A stretch of DNA of 64,000 nt, from assembly GCA_964478735.1 (NCBI GenBank), contig CAYZJB010000002.1, positions 1-64,000 of the forward strand, read 5' to 3'. Shown one piece after another: positions 52,698-61,162 of this stretch (position 1 is its first letter; each line of letters opens with the position of its first letter). The position numbers were made by a program, and so were the translations under genes. The DNA comes from CAYZJB01 sp964478735. Its GTDB lineage: Bacteria > CLD3 > SB21. Below the pieces are notes generated by a model. That model was not told the origin of the DNA, searched no databases, and worked only from the letters and a program-made list of their open reading frames with translations.

Positions 52698-52726
52698 TTG
52701 CATGGGGACGGTAAATCCATTACTTT
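52698..52726 (+). promoter_or_regulatory. promoter TTGCAT-17-TACTTT upstream of tkt
   Basis: TTGCAT (52698-52703) and TACTTT (52721-52726) are 17 nt apart. The predicted start is near 52733, giving a leader of about 130 nt before the transketolase ATG. No ORF or clear structure is seen in that leader. Confidence 0.55.
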
Positions 52727-52864
52727 ACACCGCTTCCAGGGATTCGACATGACCGGATGGACCGCCGCGATAACGTCGGGTTGACGGTGTGTGAAAGTTG
52801 TACATACCGTCGTATAAACATTCCGCTTGAAAATCAAACACTGTGTGACGAGGAGGTTGCAGAT

Positions 52865-54970
52865 ATGGAAAATGAACTATTGTGCGTGAATACGATTCGA
52901 ACGTTGTCGATGGATGCCGTCCAGAAAGCCAATTCCGGTCATCCCGGGACGCCGATGGCCTTGGCTCCCGTCGCATTCACGCTGTACGGCCATGTCATGC
53001 GGCATAACCCCGGAAACCCGCACTGGCCGAATCGCGATCGGTTCATCCTGTCCGCTGGCCATGCCTCCATGCTGCTCTACAGCACGCTTCACATTTGCGG
53101 TTACGATATTTCCCTGGACGACATCCGGAATTTTCGCCAATTGCACAGCAAATGTGCCGGGCATCCTGAGTATGGGTTGGCTCCCGGCGTAGAAACGACC
53201 ACCGGCCCCCTCGGGCAGGGAGTCGCCAACAGTGTCGGATTCGCCGTCGCTCAGAAGTGGCTGGCCGGGCGGTACAATCAACCGGGTTTTGAGATTTTCA
53301 ACTACAAAATGTACGTGATTGCCGGCGACGGTTGTATGATGGAGGGTATATCCAGCGAAGCAGCGTCAACGGCCGCCCATCTGGGACTGGACAATCTCGT
53401 GTGGATCTATGACAACAATAAAATCACGATCGAAGGGTCGACGTCCCTTGCTTTTACGGAAGACGTCGGCGCGCGCTTCCGTGCCTACGGATGGAATGTG
53501 CAACACGTTCACGACGCGAACGACCTGACGGCCATTCGAAACGCCATCGTTCAGACGCATCGGACGCAGGGCCGGCCGAACCTGATCATTGTGGACAGCC
53601 ACATTGCGTACGGCGCACCGAACAAGCAGGATACCCATTCCGCGCACGGTGAGCCGCTCGGCGAAGAGGAAATCCGAGCGACAAAGAAAAACTATGGCTG
53701 GGACCCCGATAAAAAATTCTTCATTCCCGACGAGGTTGGTGAGTTCACGAGATCCATTGTAGAACGGGGGGCGGCTCAGGAAAAAGAATGGCAAGAGCTC
53801 TTCGACCGTTATGCGAAGGCGCATCCGGAACTTGCGGCGGAGTTAAAAATGATGTGGGATCGTGAACTACCGGATAACTGGGACAGCCAGCTTCCGGTGT
53901 TTCCCGCCGATGCCAAGGGTCTGGCGACGCGTGAGTCCAATAACAAGGTTCTAAATGCCGTCGCAGCATCCGTTCCATGGCTGATCGGGGGCGCTGCGGA
54001 CCTGGCGCCATCGACAAAAACATTGATCAAAGATGCAGGCCATTTCCAGAACGGATCGTATGGCGGGCGAAATCTGCATTATGGGGTAAGGGAACATGCG
54101 ATGGGCGCGATCGTCAATGGCATGACGCTGTCGGGGTTGAGGGGCTATGGAGCCGGTTTTTTGATTTTTTCAGACTATATGCGTCCGACGTTTCGACTGG
54201 CGTCGCTGATGGAACAACCGTCGATTTTTATTTTTACACACGACAGCATCGGGGTGGGTGAAGACGGTCCAACCCATCAGCCGGTGGAACAGCTGGCTTC
54301 GCTTCGGGCTATCCCTAATCTTGAAGTCATCCGGCCAGCCGACGCTAACGAAGTAAGGGCTGCATGGAAATACATCATGACCCTTCAGAAACGTCCCGCT
54401 GCACTCATTCTCACGCGACAGGCAATTCCGACGTTCGATCGTACCCGTTACGCATCTGCCGACGGCCTTTTGCGAGGAGGGTATGTGATGGCGGATTGCA
54501 AAGGCTTACCGGAAATCATTCTCATCGCGACCGGTTCGGAGGTGCAGTTCGCGATCGGTGCCTACGAGAAGCTCACGCGCGAAGGCATTCGAGCGCGCGT
54601 CGTCAGTTTGCCGTGCTGGAGTCTTTTCGAGCGGCAGGGCGATAAATACTGGGAAAAAGTTTTACCGACTTCCGTGCGCTGCCGGGTCGTTGTCGAAGCG
54701 GCCTCATCGTTTGGGTGGAGGCGGTATACCGGAATCGATGCCGACAGCGTGATCGTTGCCCAACGGGAATTTGGTGAATCGGCTCCTCTGCAGGCGTTGC
54801 TGGAAGAGTTTGGGTTTACAACCGACCGCGTCTATAAGGCGGCGAAGGAAGCATTAAGAAAAAACGCAAAGGCGAAAAAGCCGGCAAAGACTCGTCGGGT
54901 TAGCCGGAAAAAGACAACACCTAAAAAGAGGGCGGTTCAACCAAAAACAAAAATCAAAAAGCGCCGATGA
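52865..54970 (+). CDS. tkt: transketolase with Lys/Arg-rich C-terminal tail
   Basis: The TPP enzyme of the pentose phosphate pathway, 701 residues. Visible motifs: NSGHPGTPM, GPLGQGVANSVG, GDGCMMEGISSEA with the TPP-binding motif ending in DNNKITIEG, YGVREHAMGAIVNGM in the pyrimidine domain and THDSIGVGEDGPTHQP. Start ATG 52865 has GAGGAGG 7 nt upstream. The last about 40 residues (from ALRKNAKAKKPAKTRR) are a basic low-complexity tail absent in typical transketolases (about 660 residues). No other pentose pathway gene is adjacent. Confidence 0.95.
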   Translation: MENELLCVNTIRTLSMDAVQKANSGHPGTPMALAPVAFTLYGHVMRHNPGNPHWPNRDRFILSAGHASMLLYSTLHICGYDISLDDIRNFRQLHSKCAGHPEYGLAPGVETTTGPLGQGVANSVGFAVAQKWLAGRYNQPGFEIFNYKMYVIAGDGCMMEGISSEAASTAAHLGLDNLVWIYDNNKITIEGSTSLAFTEDVGARFRAYGWNVQHVHDANDLTAIRNAIVQTHRTQGRPNLIIVDSHIAYGAPNKQDTHSAHGEPLGEEEIRATKKNYGWDPDKKFFIPDEVGEFTRSIVERGAAQEKEWQELFDRYAKAHPELAAELKMMWDRELPDNWDSQLPVFPADAKGLATRESNNKVLNAVAASVPWLIGGAADLAPSTKTLIKDAGHFQNGSYGGRNLHYGVREHAMGAIVNGMTLSGLRGYGAGFLIFSDYMRPTFRLASLMEQPSIFIFTHDSIGVGEDGPTHQPVEQLASLRAIPNLEVIRPADANEVRAAWKYIMTLQKRPAALILTRQAIPTFDRTRYASADGLLRGGYVMADCKGLPEIILIATGSEVQFAIGAYEKLTREGIRARVVSLPCWSLFERQGDKYWEKVLPTSVRCRVVVEAASSFGWRRYTGIDADSVIVAQREFGESAPLQALLEEFGFTTDRVYKAAKEALRKNAKAKKPAKTRRVSRKKTTPKKRAVQPKTKIKKRR

Positions 54971-55040
54971 TGTGTGATTCGGAGCACATGGGGAATAGAC
55001 GAAGCGGTTCCACGTTGCTCGATAAAACGATGGAGGAAAC

Positions 55041-55691
55041 ATGCGAATGATGCTGGCAACGTGGGTTCTGTTGTTCGGAGCCTGTAAAAAAGAAACGACG
55101 ACGATGGCGGAAGTGGCGGTTGTACAGGAAAAACCGGTGAAAAAAGCCATTCCGGAAGACGTAGTTCCTGATACCGCAATTTTTGCAGGCGGATGCTTCT
55201 GGTGTATGGAGGGGCCGTTTGAAAAGACGGACGGCGTCTTTGAGGCCGTTTCGGGTTACACGGGCGGACACGTCGACAAACCATCTTATGAAATGGTCGG
55301 GGGCGGGAAAACGGGACACCGGGAAGCCGTGATGGTCCTTTTCGATTCGTCCAAAATCGGTTATGACAAATTGGTCGAAATTTTTTGGATGCAGATCGAC
55401 CCGACCGACGACGGAGGCCAGTTTGCCGATCGTGGTTTTCAATACACGACGGCCATTTTTGTGCGTAATGAAAATCAACGGGCTCTCGCCGAAGCATCGA
55501 AAGCGAAATTAAGTCAGTCCGGACGATTCGATACGCCGATCGTGACTCCGATCGTTCCGGCGTCGCCCTTTTTTGCCGCCGAGGCTTATCATCAAGATTA
55601 TTATCTGACGAATGCCGAACATTACAATGCGTATCGCCGGGGTTCGGGCCGGGCCGGGTATCTGGAGAAAACGTGGGGTCAATCGCATTGA
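55041..55691 (+). CDS. msrA: peptide methionine sulfoxide reductase MsrA, lipoprotein form
   Basis: It reduces Met-S-sulfoxide. The catalytic Cys52 sits in GGCFWCMEGPF; EVDPTDDGGQFADRG-like and AYHQDYY segments follow. The N-terminus is a short signal with lipobox LFGAC (Cys15) and a linker, so the enzyme should be anchored outside the cytoplasm and repair envelope proteins. Start ATG 55041 has GGAGG 4 nt upstream. A bidirectional terminator follows. Confidence 0.93.
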   Translation: MRMMLATWVLLFGACKKETTTMAEVAVVQEKPVKKAIPEDVVPDTAIFAGGCFWCMEGPFEKTDGVFEAVSGYTGGHVDKPSYEMVGGGKTGHREAVMVLFDSSKIGYDKLVEIFWMQIDPTDDGGQFADRGFQYTTAIFVRNENQRALAEASKAKLSQSGRFDTPIVTPIVPASPFFAAEAYHQDYYLTNAEHYNAYRRGSGRAGYLEKTWGQSH

Positions 55692-55702
55692 CGATTTTTT
55701 GT

Positions 55703-55734
55703 AAAAAAAACCGCAGATGTCTGCGGTTTTTTTT
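55703..55734. terminator. bidirectional intrinsic terminator
   Basis: A8-CCGCAG (55703-55716) pairs with CTGCGG-T8 (55721-55734) around ATGT. Symmetric A and T runs allow it to stop both msrA and the convergent E1 gene. Confidence 0.9.
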
Positions 55735-55749
55735 ATACAAAGATTTAGC

Positions 55750-57789
55750 TTAGTAAGCGGCCAGTTCTTTTGCAGCGTGAAGGATTTTGGTTTCGTCCAC
55801 TAGGACAGCCGCTTCGAGGATGCGTGAAAAGGGGATAGGACTGTCTTCGCTGCATACGCGCTGTACCGGCGCGTCGAGAAACTCGAAGCATTCCTGGGCG
55901 ATCCGTGCCGAAATTTCTCCGGAGAATCCTCCCGTGGCCTGATTTTCCGTTACGATGAGGACACGCGATGTTTTCCGGATCGATTCACGGATAGTGTCCA
56001 TATCCAGCGGTACGATCGAACGAATATCGATGACTTCGGCGGAAATGTTGCTGTCGGCCAGTTTGTTGGCGGCGCGGAGGGACCAGTGTACCGTCGTTCC
56101 GTACGTAACGATGGTCAGGTCACGACCCTCGCGGCGGATTCGGGCCTTGCCGAACGGCACAAAATGATTCGCATCCGTTTTTGGGCTTTTCGCAAAGATC
56201 TGATTGTAAAGAAATTTCGGTTCGAGGAAAAACGTGATACCCCGTGAACGAATGGCCGTTCGCAGCAAGCCGCCGGCATCATCGGCAAACGAAGGAACGA
56301 CGATCCGGACGCCCGGTACATTGGCCATGATACCTTCGACGCTTTGCGAGTGATACAATCCGCCGCCGATGTATCCGCCGCTGGCGAGACGAATGACGAT
56401 ATTCGGACAGTTCTGACCGTTCGTGCGATAATACTCATGGCTGGTCTCGACGATTTGCTCCATCGACGGCCAAACGTAGTCGGCAAACTGTGCCGCTTCG
56501 ATGACGATGCGGATCTCGTCTTTAAATCGGGACATGCCATTGGCCGTTCCGACAATGAAGTCCTCTGCGATCGGAGCGTTAAACACGCGTCCCCGTCCGA
56601 ATTCCTGCTGTAATCCTTTCGTTACATTGAACACGCCGCCTTTATCCTTGGATGCGACGTCCTGTCCCCACAGGAAAGTGTCAGGGTTTCGGCGAAATTC
56701 TTCATGCAGAGTACGGTTGATCGCCTGGAGGATGGATTCCGAAGGTTCGCCGTCGGGCGTTGCGGTTTCCTGAGGTTGAAACGGTTCCGGTGTGACAAAC
56801 TGCAGTGCCGTAGCCGGATCGGGTGTCGGGGCGGCTTCGGCGCGCTGAGCGCTTTCGTCAACCTCGGCTTGATTGGTCTGTTCGACGTCGACGATTTCCT
56901 GCTCGGAAAAAATCTTTTCCTCGATCAGAAACGCGCGAAAATTGAGCAGCGGATCCAGCTTGTGCATCTCCGCGAGTTCCTCGACCGAACGGTACAGTTC
57001 ATGCCGGTCGCTGTTTGAATGCGAGTTCATCCGTACGCAATCGGCGTGAACGAGGGCCGGTCCCTGCCCGGACGCCACGTATTCGATGGCGGCGTCCATG
57101 GCCTTGCGGCTGTCGAAGAAGTCTTTTCCGTCGCAATTGAAAATCCGCAGATGTTTCAATCCCCGAAAATTCTCGGAGACGATGTAGTTGGCCGTTTGCT
57201 CCTCGGTCGGAACGCTGATTCCGTAATGGTTGTTCTGAATGACGAAAATAACCGGTAGTTGTTCACGGCTGGCCCCGTTCATCGCCTCATACACGTATCC
57301 TTCTGAGGCCGATGCGTCGCCGAAACTCGCGTAAGCGATGGCGTCCGACTTGTAATATTTGATCGCGCGCGCGACGCCCACGGCGTGAAGCGTGTGATTG
57401 GATACGCAGGAGGAGGAATTTTCGATCTGAATTTCCGGTTTTGCAAAGTGATTGGACATGTGACGTCCGCCGCCGGCCACGTCGTCCTTCCGGCTGAGCC
57501 CGTTGAGCATGAGTTCGTACACGGAAATTCCCGCCGCGAGACAGGTCAACTGATCCCGGTAATATGGAAACAAAAAATCTTTTTTCGGACGAAAGGAAAG
57601 TCCGAGGGCGAGTTGAATGCCTTCGTGACCGCTACACATGGCAAGATAGGACCAGCCTTTGGCCTGTCGGATGAATTTCGATGCCTGATCGTCAATCAAC
57701 CGGCTCAGATGGGCCAGCCGGTACCAGTTCTTCAGGTCGTTTTTACTGACGTCGGCGCGTTGTGTTGTTGCTTTGGCTTCCGCCTCCAC
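55750..57789 (-). CDS. 2-oxoacid dehydrogenase E1, alpha-beta fusion
   Basis: E1 decarboxylates a 2-oxoacid using TPP and passes the acyl group to lipoyl-E2. The 679-residue chain joins an alpha half (about 1-290; GDASASEGYVYEAMNGA with the TPP motif ending at NNHYG) and a beta half (about 350-679; GQDVASKDKGGVFNVTKGL, PIAEDFIVGTANGM, RLASGGYIGGGLYHSQSVEG). Between them lies a Pro/Glu/Thr-rich linker (about 310-350). Branched-chain or pyruvate specificity cannot be decided. E2 and E3 genes are not nearby. A good promoter lies upstream. Confidence 0.93.
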   Translation of the reverse strand: MEAEAKATTQRADVSKNDLKNWYRLAHLSRLIDDQASKFIRQAKGWSYLAMCSGHEGIQLALGLSFRPKKDFLFPYYRDQLTCLAAGISVYELMLNGLSRKDDVAGGGRHMSNHFAKPEIQIENSSSCVSNHTLHAVGVARAIKYYKSDAIAYASFGDASASEGYVYEAMNGASREQLPVIFVIQNNHYGISVPTEEQTANYIVSENFRGLKHLRIFNCDGKDFFDSRKAMDAAIEYVASGQGPALVHADCVRMNSHSNSDRHELYRSVEELAEMHKLDPLLNFRAFLIEEKIFSEQEIVDVEQTNQAEVDESAQRAEAAPTPDPATALQFVTPEPFQPQETATPDGEPSESILQAINRTLHEEFRRNPDTFLWGQDVASKDKGGVFNVTKGLQQEFGRGRVFNAPIAEDFIVGTANGMSRFKDEIRIVIEAAQFADYVWPSMEQIVETSHEYYRTNGQNCPNIVIRLASGGYIGGGLYHSQSVEGIMANVPGVRIVVPSFADDAGGLLRTAIRSRGITFFLEPKFLYNQIFAKSPKTDANHFVPFGKARIRREGRDLTIVTYGTTVHWSLRAANKLADSNISAEVIDIRSIVPLDMDTIRESIRKTSRVLIVTENQATGGFSGEISARIAQECFEFLDAPVQRVCSEDSPIPFSRILEAAVLVDETKILHAAKELAAY

Positions 57790-57828
57790 GGTATCAACCC
57801 TTTACGGTTTGATGTAAAAAAGCCGTAT

Positions 57829-57857
57829 GGTATAAGAAATTCTGTCGCGACGTTCAA
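57829..57857 (-). promoter_or_regulatory. promoter TTGAAC-17-TATACC for the E1 gene
   Basis: On the minus strand TTGAAC (57857-57852) and TATACC (57834-57829) are 17 nt apart, about 40 nt upstream of the E1 start at 57789. Confidence 0.5.
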
Positions 57858-57961
57858 GGAAAAAGCTGCCGGACAAGCTCGGACGGCGCAGCGCTGTTTT
57901 TTGAAAAAACCTTCGACTTCCGTCGATAAATGTGTATTTTTTTATTCAAAGAGGATAATCC

Positions 57962-58408
57962 ATGAGCGATGTGAACACCATCCTGCAACAGCAACAGACA
58001 TCCAAACTGGACGTCTATACCGCCATGCTCGAAAACGTGATCCGTTCGCTGGGCATCGATCCGGCCGCGTGCCGTGAAAAAAACCGCGGACAATGGACGC
58101 TGCAGCGGGGCTCCGTCCGTGTCTACGTCGACATTTACAACGTCAACGGGACCGACTATATCTGCGTGGCCTCGCCCGTGATGGAAATGCCGTCCAAGAT
58201 GCTGCTTCCATTTTATCGCAAGCTGCTGGAGCTCAATCACGACATGTACGCCGCCAGTTTTTCACTGAAGGAAAACTGGGTGTGGCTGCGCATTCTGCGG
58301 GAACTGGAGGGACTGGATCAAAACGAAGCCACCGCCATGATCAATCGCGTCGGCGCCTACGCGGATCAATTCGACGAAATGCTGATCAGCGAATTCAAAA
58401 AAGAATAA
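57962..58408 (+). CDS. YbjN domain-containing protein
   Basis: A 148-residue protein with a type III secretion chaperone-like YbjN fold (WTLQRGSVRVYVDIYNVNGTDYICVASPVMEMP and LLELNHDMYAASFSLKENWVWLR in part). YbjN proteins are small and acidic, with no agreed function. AGAGGATAATCC precedes the ATG with a plausible ribosome-binding site. A weak promoter candidate TTGAAA (57901-57906) with GATAAA (57925-57930) lies upstream. It is convergent with ccmB. Confidence 0.83.
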   Translation: MSDVNTILQQQQTSKLDVYTAMLENVIRSLGIDPAACREKNRGQWTLQRGSVRVYVDIYNVNGTDYICVASPVMEMPSKMLLPFYRKLLELNHDMYAASFSLKENWVWLRILRELEGLDQNEATAMINRVGAYADQFDEMLISEFKKE

Positions 58409-58416
58409 AAGAATAA

Positions 58417-59088
58417 TTATTCCGACAGGACGTATTCGAACGTCAGGAATGATCCGACGATCATGATGACGTCGAATGCCGCGAGCAATTTGATCCAGTC
58501 GGCGATCTCACTCCACGATTCGCCGCGCAGAAGGCCGGCCGTTGATTCCACGGACGCGATAATGACGGGGACCGTCACGGGAAGCAGCAGAAGAGGCAGA
58601 ATGATTTCACGAATACGCGTATTGAGTGCAATGGCGGAGAACATCGTACCGGCACTTGTAAAACCGAGCGTTCCGAGAATACACACCCCTGCCAGGTCCA
58701 CCAGCGTCCAGGTGAACTGAAGATTAAAGAAAATGACGAACAGAGGAAGCAGGATCAGTTCGACGGAAAACATGAAAAGAAATGCGCTGGACAATTTGCC
58801 GAGATAGATCAGCCCTTTGTCGACCGGAGTCATGACGAGCGCCTGGAGGTTGCCGTTTTCACTCTCGCTGGCAAACGTTCGCGTCAGACCGAGATTACCG
58901 GCAAAAATAAAGGCGACCCATAAAATACCCGGGCCAACGGTGAGTACCTGCTCCAGACCGGGATCGAGTGTAAAATTGAATACCACCAGAACGATGATGC
59001 TGAAAACGATCATCGTCGTCAGGGATTCCCGTGTCTGACGTTCGATCCACAGATCTTTTCGCAAAATGGTCAAAACCGCTTTGAACAT
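58417..59088 (-). CDS. ccmB: cytochrome c maturation protein CcmB (heme exporter permease)
   Basis: CcmB is the permease of the heme-related ABC transporter CcmABC. The 223-residue protein has six helices and the conserved segments IWVAFIFAGNLGLTRTFASE-like after the second, DKGLIYLGKLSS, and FTSAGTMFSAIALNTRIREIILPLLLLPVTVPVIIAS. ccmA and ccmC do not flank it in this window, which is unusual for ccm genes. It is divergent from the nitrilase gene, with 62 nt between. Confidence 0.93.
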   Translation of the reverse strand: MFKAVLTILRKDLWIERQTRESLTTMIVFSIIVLVVFNFTLDPGLEQVLTVGPGILWVAFIFAGNLGLTRTFASESENGNLQALVMTPVDKGLIYLGKLSSAFLFMFSVELILLPLFVIFFNLQFTWTLVDLAGVCILGTLGFTSAGTMFSAIALNTRIREIILPLLLLPVTVPVIIASVESTAGLLRGESWSEIADWIKLLAAFDVIMIVGSFLTFEYVLSE

Positions 59089-59150
59089 GGTTCATGTACC
59101 TTTTAATAACGTCTCAGTATAGTGAAATTTCCCGTTAAAACCAGTAATCC

Positions 59151-59948
59151 ATGAACGCGGGTTTTATCCAATTTCAGCCGGTCTTCGGCGCCGTTTCCAA
59201 AAATATCGCGGCCATCGAACGGCTGTGGCCGGATTCGCCGTGCGATCTGATGGTGCTCCCGGAACTGTCGAATTCCGGTTATCTCTTTTCGGAGAAACGT
59301 GAGTTGGAAGCTCTGGGTGAGGTTGTACCGGACGGCCCGTTCTGCAGTTTCCTGAAGCGATTGGCGGCGTCCGGTACGATTGTCGTTTCCGGAATCTGCG
59401 AGCGTGAGGGCGACCGCTTCTACAATTCGTCCGTTCTGGTCCATGCCTCAGGCCGTGTGGAGGTTTACCGTAAGCTTCATCTTTTTGATCGCGAGACCAT
59501 CTGGTTCACCCCGGGCGATCGTTCCCTGACGGTGACGACGGCACAACTGCGTTCCGGGAAGGAGATTCGACTGGGCATGATGATCTGTTTCGACTGGCGT
59601 TTTCCGGAAGTGGCTCGCACGTTGGCACTGAAAGGCGCTCAGATCGTGTGCCACCCGTCGAATCTGGTCATGCCGTACGCTCAGGACGCCGTCGTGACCC
59701 GCGCGCTCGAAAACCGGATTTTCGTGATTACGGCCAACCGGATCGGAAAAGACGTCAAGCCGGACGCCAGCCTGGCCTTTACAGGCCGCAGCGTCCTCGT
59801 TGATCCGGCGGGCCGCATCGTCGCCGCGGCATCGCCGGATCGCGAAGAAGTCGTCGTCGTCGACATCGATCCTGCCGTTGCACTCGACAAGCAGGTGACG
59901 CCTCACAACGACCTGTTCAAAGACCGCCGGCCGGAGTTCTACCGTTAG
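59151..59948 (+). CDS. carbon-nitrogen hydrolase (nitrilase superfamily)
   Basis: A 265-residue C-N hydrolase with a visible catalytic triad E38 (LPELSNSGY), K108 (VYRKLHLF) and C146 (GMMICFDWRFPE). Such enzymes hydrolyse amides such as omega-amides of 2-oxoacids or N-carbamoyl compounds. The absence of a GNAT domain sets it apart from the fragment at 51767-51949. It converges with rsgA with a 4-nt overlap. The substrate is unknown. Confidence 0.88.
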   Translation: MNAGFIQFQPVFGAVSKNIAAIERLWPDSPCDLMVLPELSNSGYLFSEKRELEALGEVVPDGPFCSFLKRLAASGTIVVSGICEREGDRFYNSSVLVHASGRVEVYRKLHLFDRETIWFTPGDRSLTVTTAQLRSGKEIRLGMMICFDWRFPEVARTLALKGAQIVCHPSNLVMPYAQDAVVTRALENRIFVITANRIGKDVKPDASLAFTGRSVLVDPAGRIVAAASPDREEVVVVDIDPAVALDKQVTPHNDLFKDRRPEFYR

Positions 59949-61000
59949 CGCTTATATTTGGGATTGTGCCGGTAGAACTGGCGTATTCGCCGCGCGACGA
60001 TTTTATCCTGCCGATGTTTGCGCCGCTTTTCGGATTCGTCTTGTCGTTGATTCAGATAAGTCAGCTCATCCTGAAATTTGAGATAAGCCGCGACATCATC
60101 GAAGGGCAGTATACCGTCTTGAACCGCCTTTTGAACGGCGCATCCGGGCTCATGCCGATGAGTGCAGTCGACAAATCGGCAAGAAACGGCCAGTTCCTCG
60201 ATGCGGTCAAATCCGTTTTGTCCATCGGAATCGGACATCCACAGCTGAAGTTCGCGAAGTCCGGGAGAGTCGATCAGGAAAGCGCCGTTGGGAAGTACGT
60301 GAAGGTGTCTTACCGTCGTCGTGTGCCGGCCTTTGTCGTCCGATCGAATCGGGTTTGTTTTCTCCGATGTACCCAACAGGGCATTGACGATGGTTGTCTT
60401 CCCGACGCCCGATGAACCCATCAAGACAGCGGTACATCCGCGAGTCAAAAACGGCGATAAGACCTCCAACCGTCTCTGCACCGCCGACGTCGTCACGACC
60501 GGTATATCGTCACGAAGCGTCGAAGCGCGGCGCACGTACTCGTCAACATCCGTAAGAAGATCGGATTTGTTGATCACAATGACCGGTCGCGCTCCGGCCC
60601 GGTCGGTGATGAATAAAAACCGCCGGATCCGGTTGAGATTGAATTCCTCATTTGGACCGGTTACGATCAGTACGACATCGACATTGGCGGCGAGTATTTG
60701 TTCTTCGGTCACTCGTCCAGCGACTTTTCGGGAAATGGCGTTTTCCCGCGGCAAGAGGCCGTGAATGATGGCCCAGTCGGCATCGGCCATCGTATAGGCG
60801 ATCCAGTCGCCGACCGCCGGAAGGTCCGAACGTTGCAGGACGGTAAACCGATACCGGCCGGAAAGTTCGGCATACCACTCGCCTTCGTTATTGGCGATGA
60901 CGTACGATTCTCGATGTTCCGCCGTGACTCGGGCGAAACGCTTACCAGGAAACGCACCGGTCTTTTCCGACCACCGGTCGTTCCACGAATATTGAAACAC
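59945..61000 (-). CDS. rsgA: ribosome small-subunit GTPase RsgA (YjeQ)
   Basis: A circularly permuted GTPase for 30S maturation, 351 residues. The N-terminal OB fold is followed by G4 NKSD, then G1 GSSGVGKTT and G3 DSPG, and a C-terminal zinc finger (CRFVDCTHRHEPGC, Cys and His ligands visible). The start is GTG 61000 with GGAGG 6 nt upstream. The 5' region holds a hairpin and a 13-codon mini-ORF. The C-terminus has a long basic tail (RRKHRQDKIVARRIRQFYR). Confidence 0.95.
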   Translation of the reverse strand: MFQYSWNDRWSEKTGAFPGKRFARVTAEHRESYVIANNEGEWYAELSGRYRFTVLQRSDLPAVGDWIAYTMADADWAIIHGLLPRENAISRKVAGRVTEEQILAANVDVVLIVTGPNEEFNLNRIRRFLFITDRAGARPVIVINKSDLLTDVDEYVRRASTLRDDIPVVTTSAVQRRLEVLSPFLTRGCTAVLMGSSGVGKTTIVNALLGTSEKTNPIRSDDKGRHTTTVRHLHVLPNGAFLIDSPGLRELQLWMSDSDGQNGFDRIEELAVSCRFVDCTHRHEPGCAVQKAVQDGILPFDDVAAYLKFQDELTYLNQRQDESEKRRKHRQDKIVARRIRQFYRHNPKYKR

Positions 61001-61030
61001 GGGAAACCTCCGCAGTTACGTTTAAACGGA

Positions 61031-61089
61031 GGCGGGTCTGGTGAGACCTACGGTCCTCCGCAAATAGTAGAACCGGCGAGGACAATCAT
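61031..61089 (-). promoter_or_regulatory. 5' leader of rsgA: stem-loop and 13-codon mini-ORF
   Basis: On the minus strand AAGGAG precedes an ATG (61089) by 7-8 nt; the frame MIVLAGSTICGGP stops at TAG (61050-61048). The following DNA contains GGTCT (61035-61039) and AGACC (61044-61048) as a stem with outer CGGAGG/CCTCCG arms. A leader peptide, attenuator or simple coincidence are all possible; no known riboswitch is recognised. Confidence 0.35.
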
Positions 61090-61121
61090 AGGCGAACTCC
61101 TTGAATTGATCAGAGTGAAAC

Positions 61122-61154
61122 GAAAAAAACAAAGCAGGGGCGATGGCCCCTGCT
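61122..61154 (-). terminator. intrinsic terminator for the propeller lipoprotein
   Basis: AGCAGGGGC (61133-61141) pairs perfectly with GCCCCTGCT (61146-61154) around GATG. Reading the minus strand, a T-rich tail (TTTGTTTTTTT) follows, directly after the gene ending at 61163. Confidence 0.85.
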
Positions 61155-61162
61155 AAACGAAT

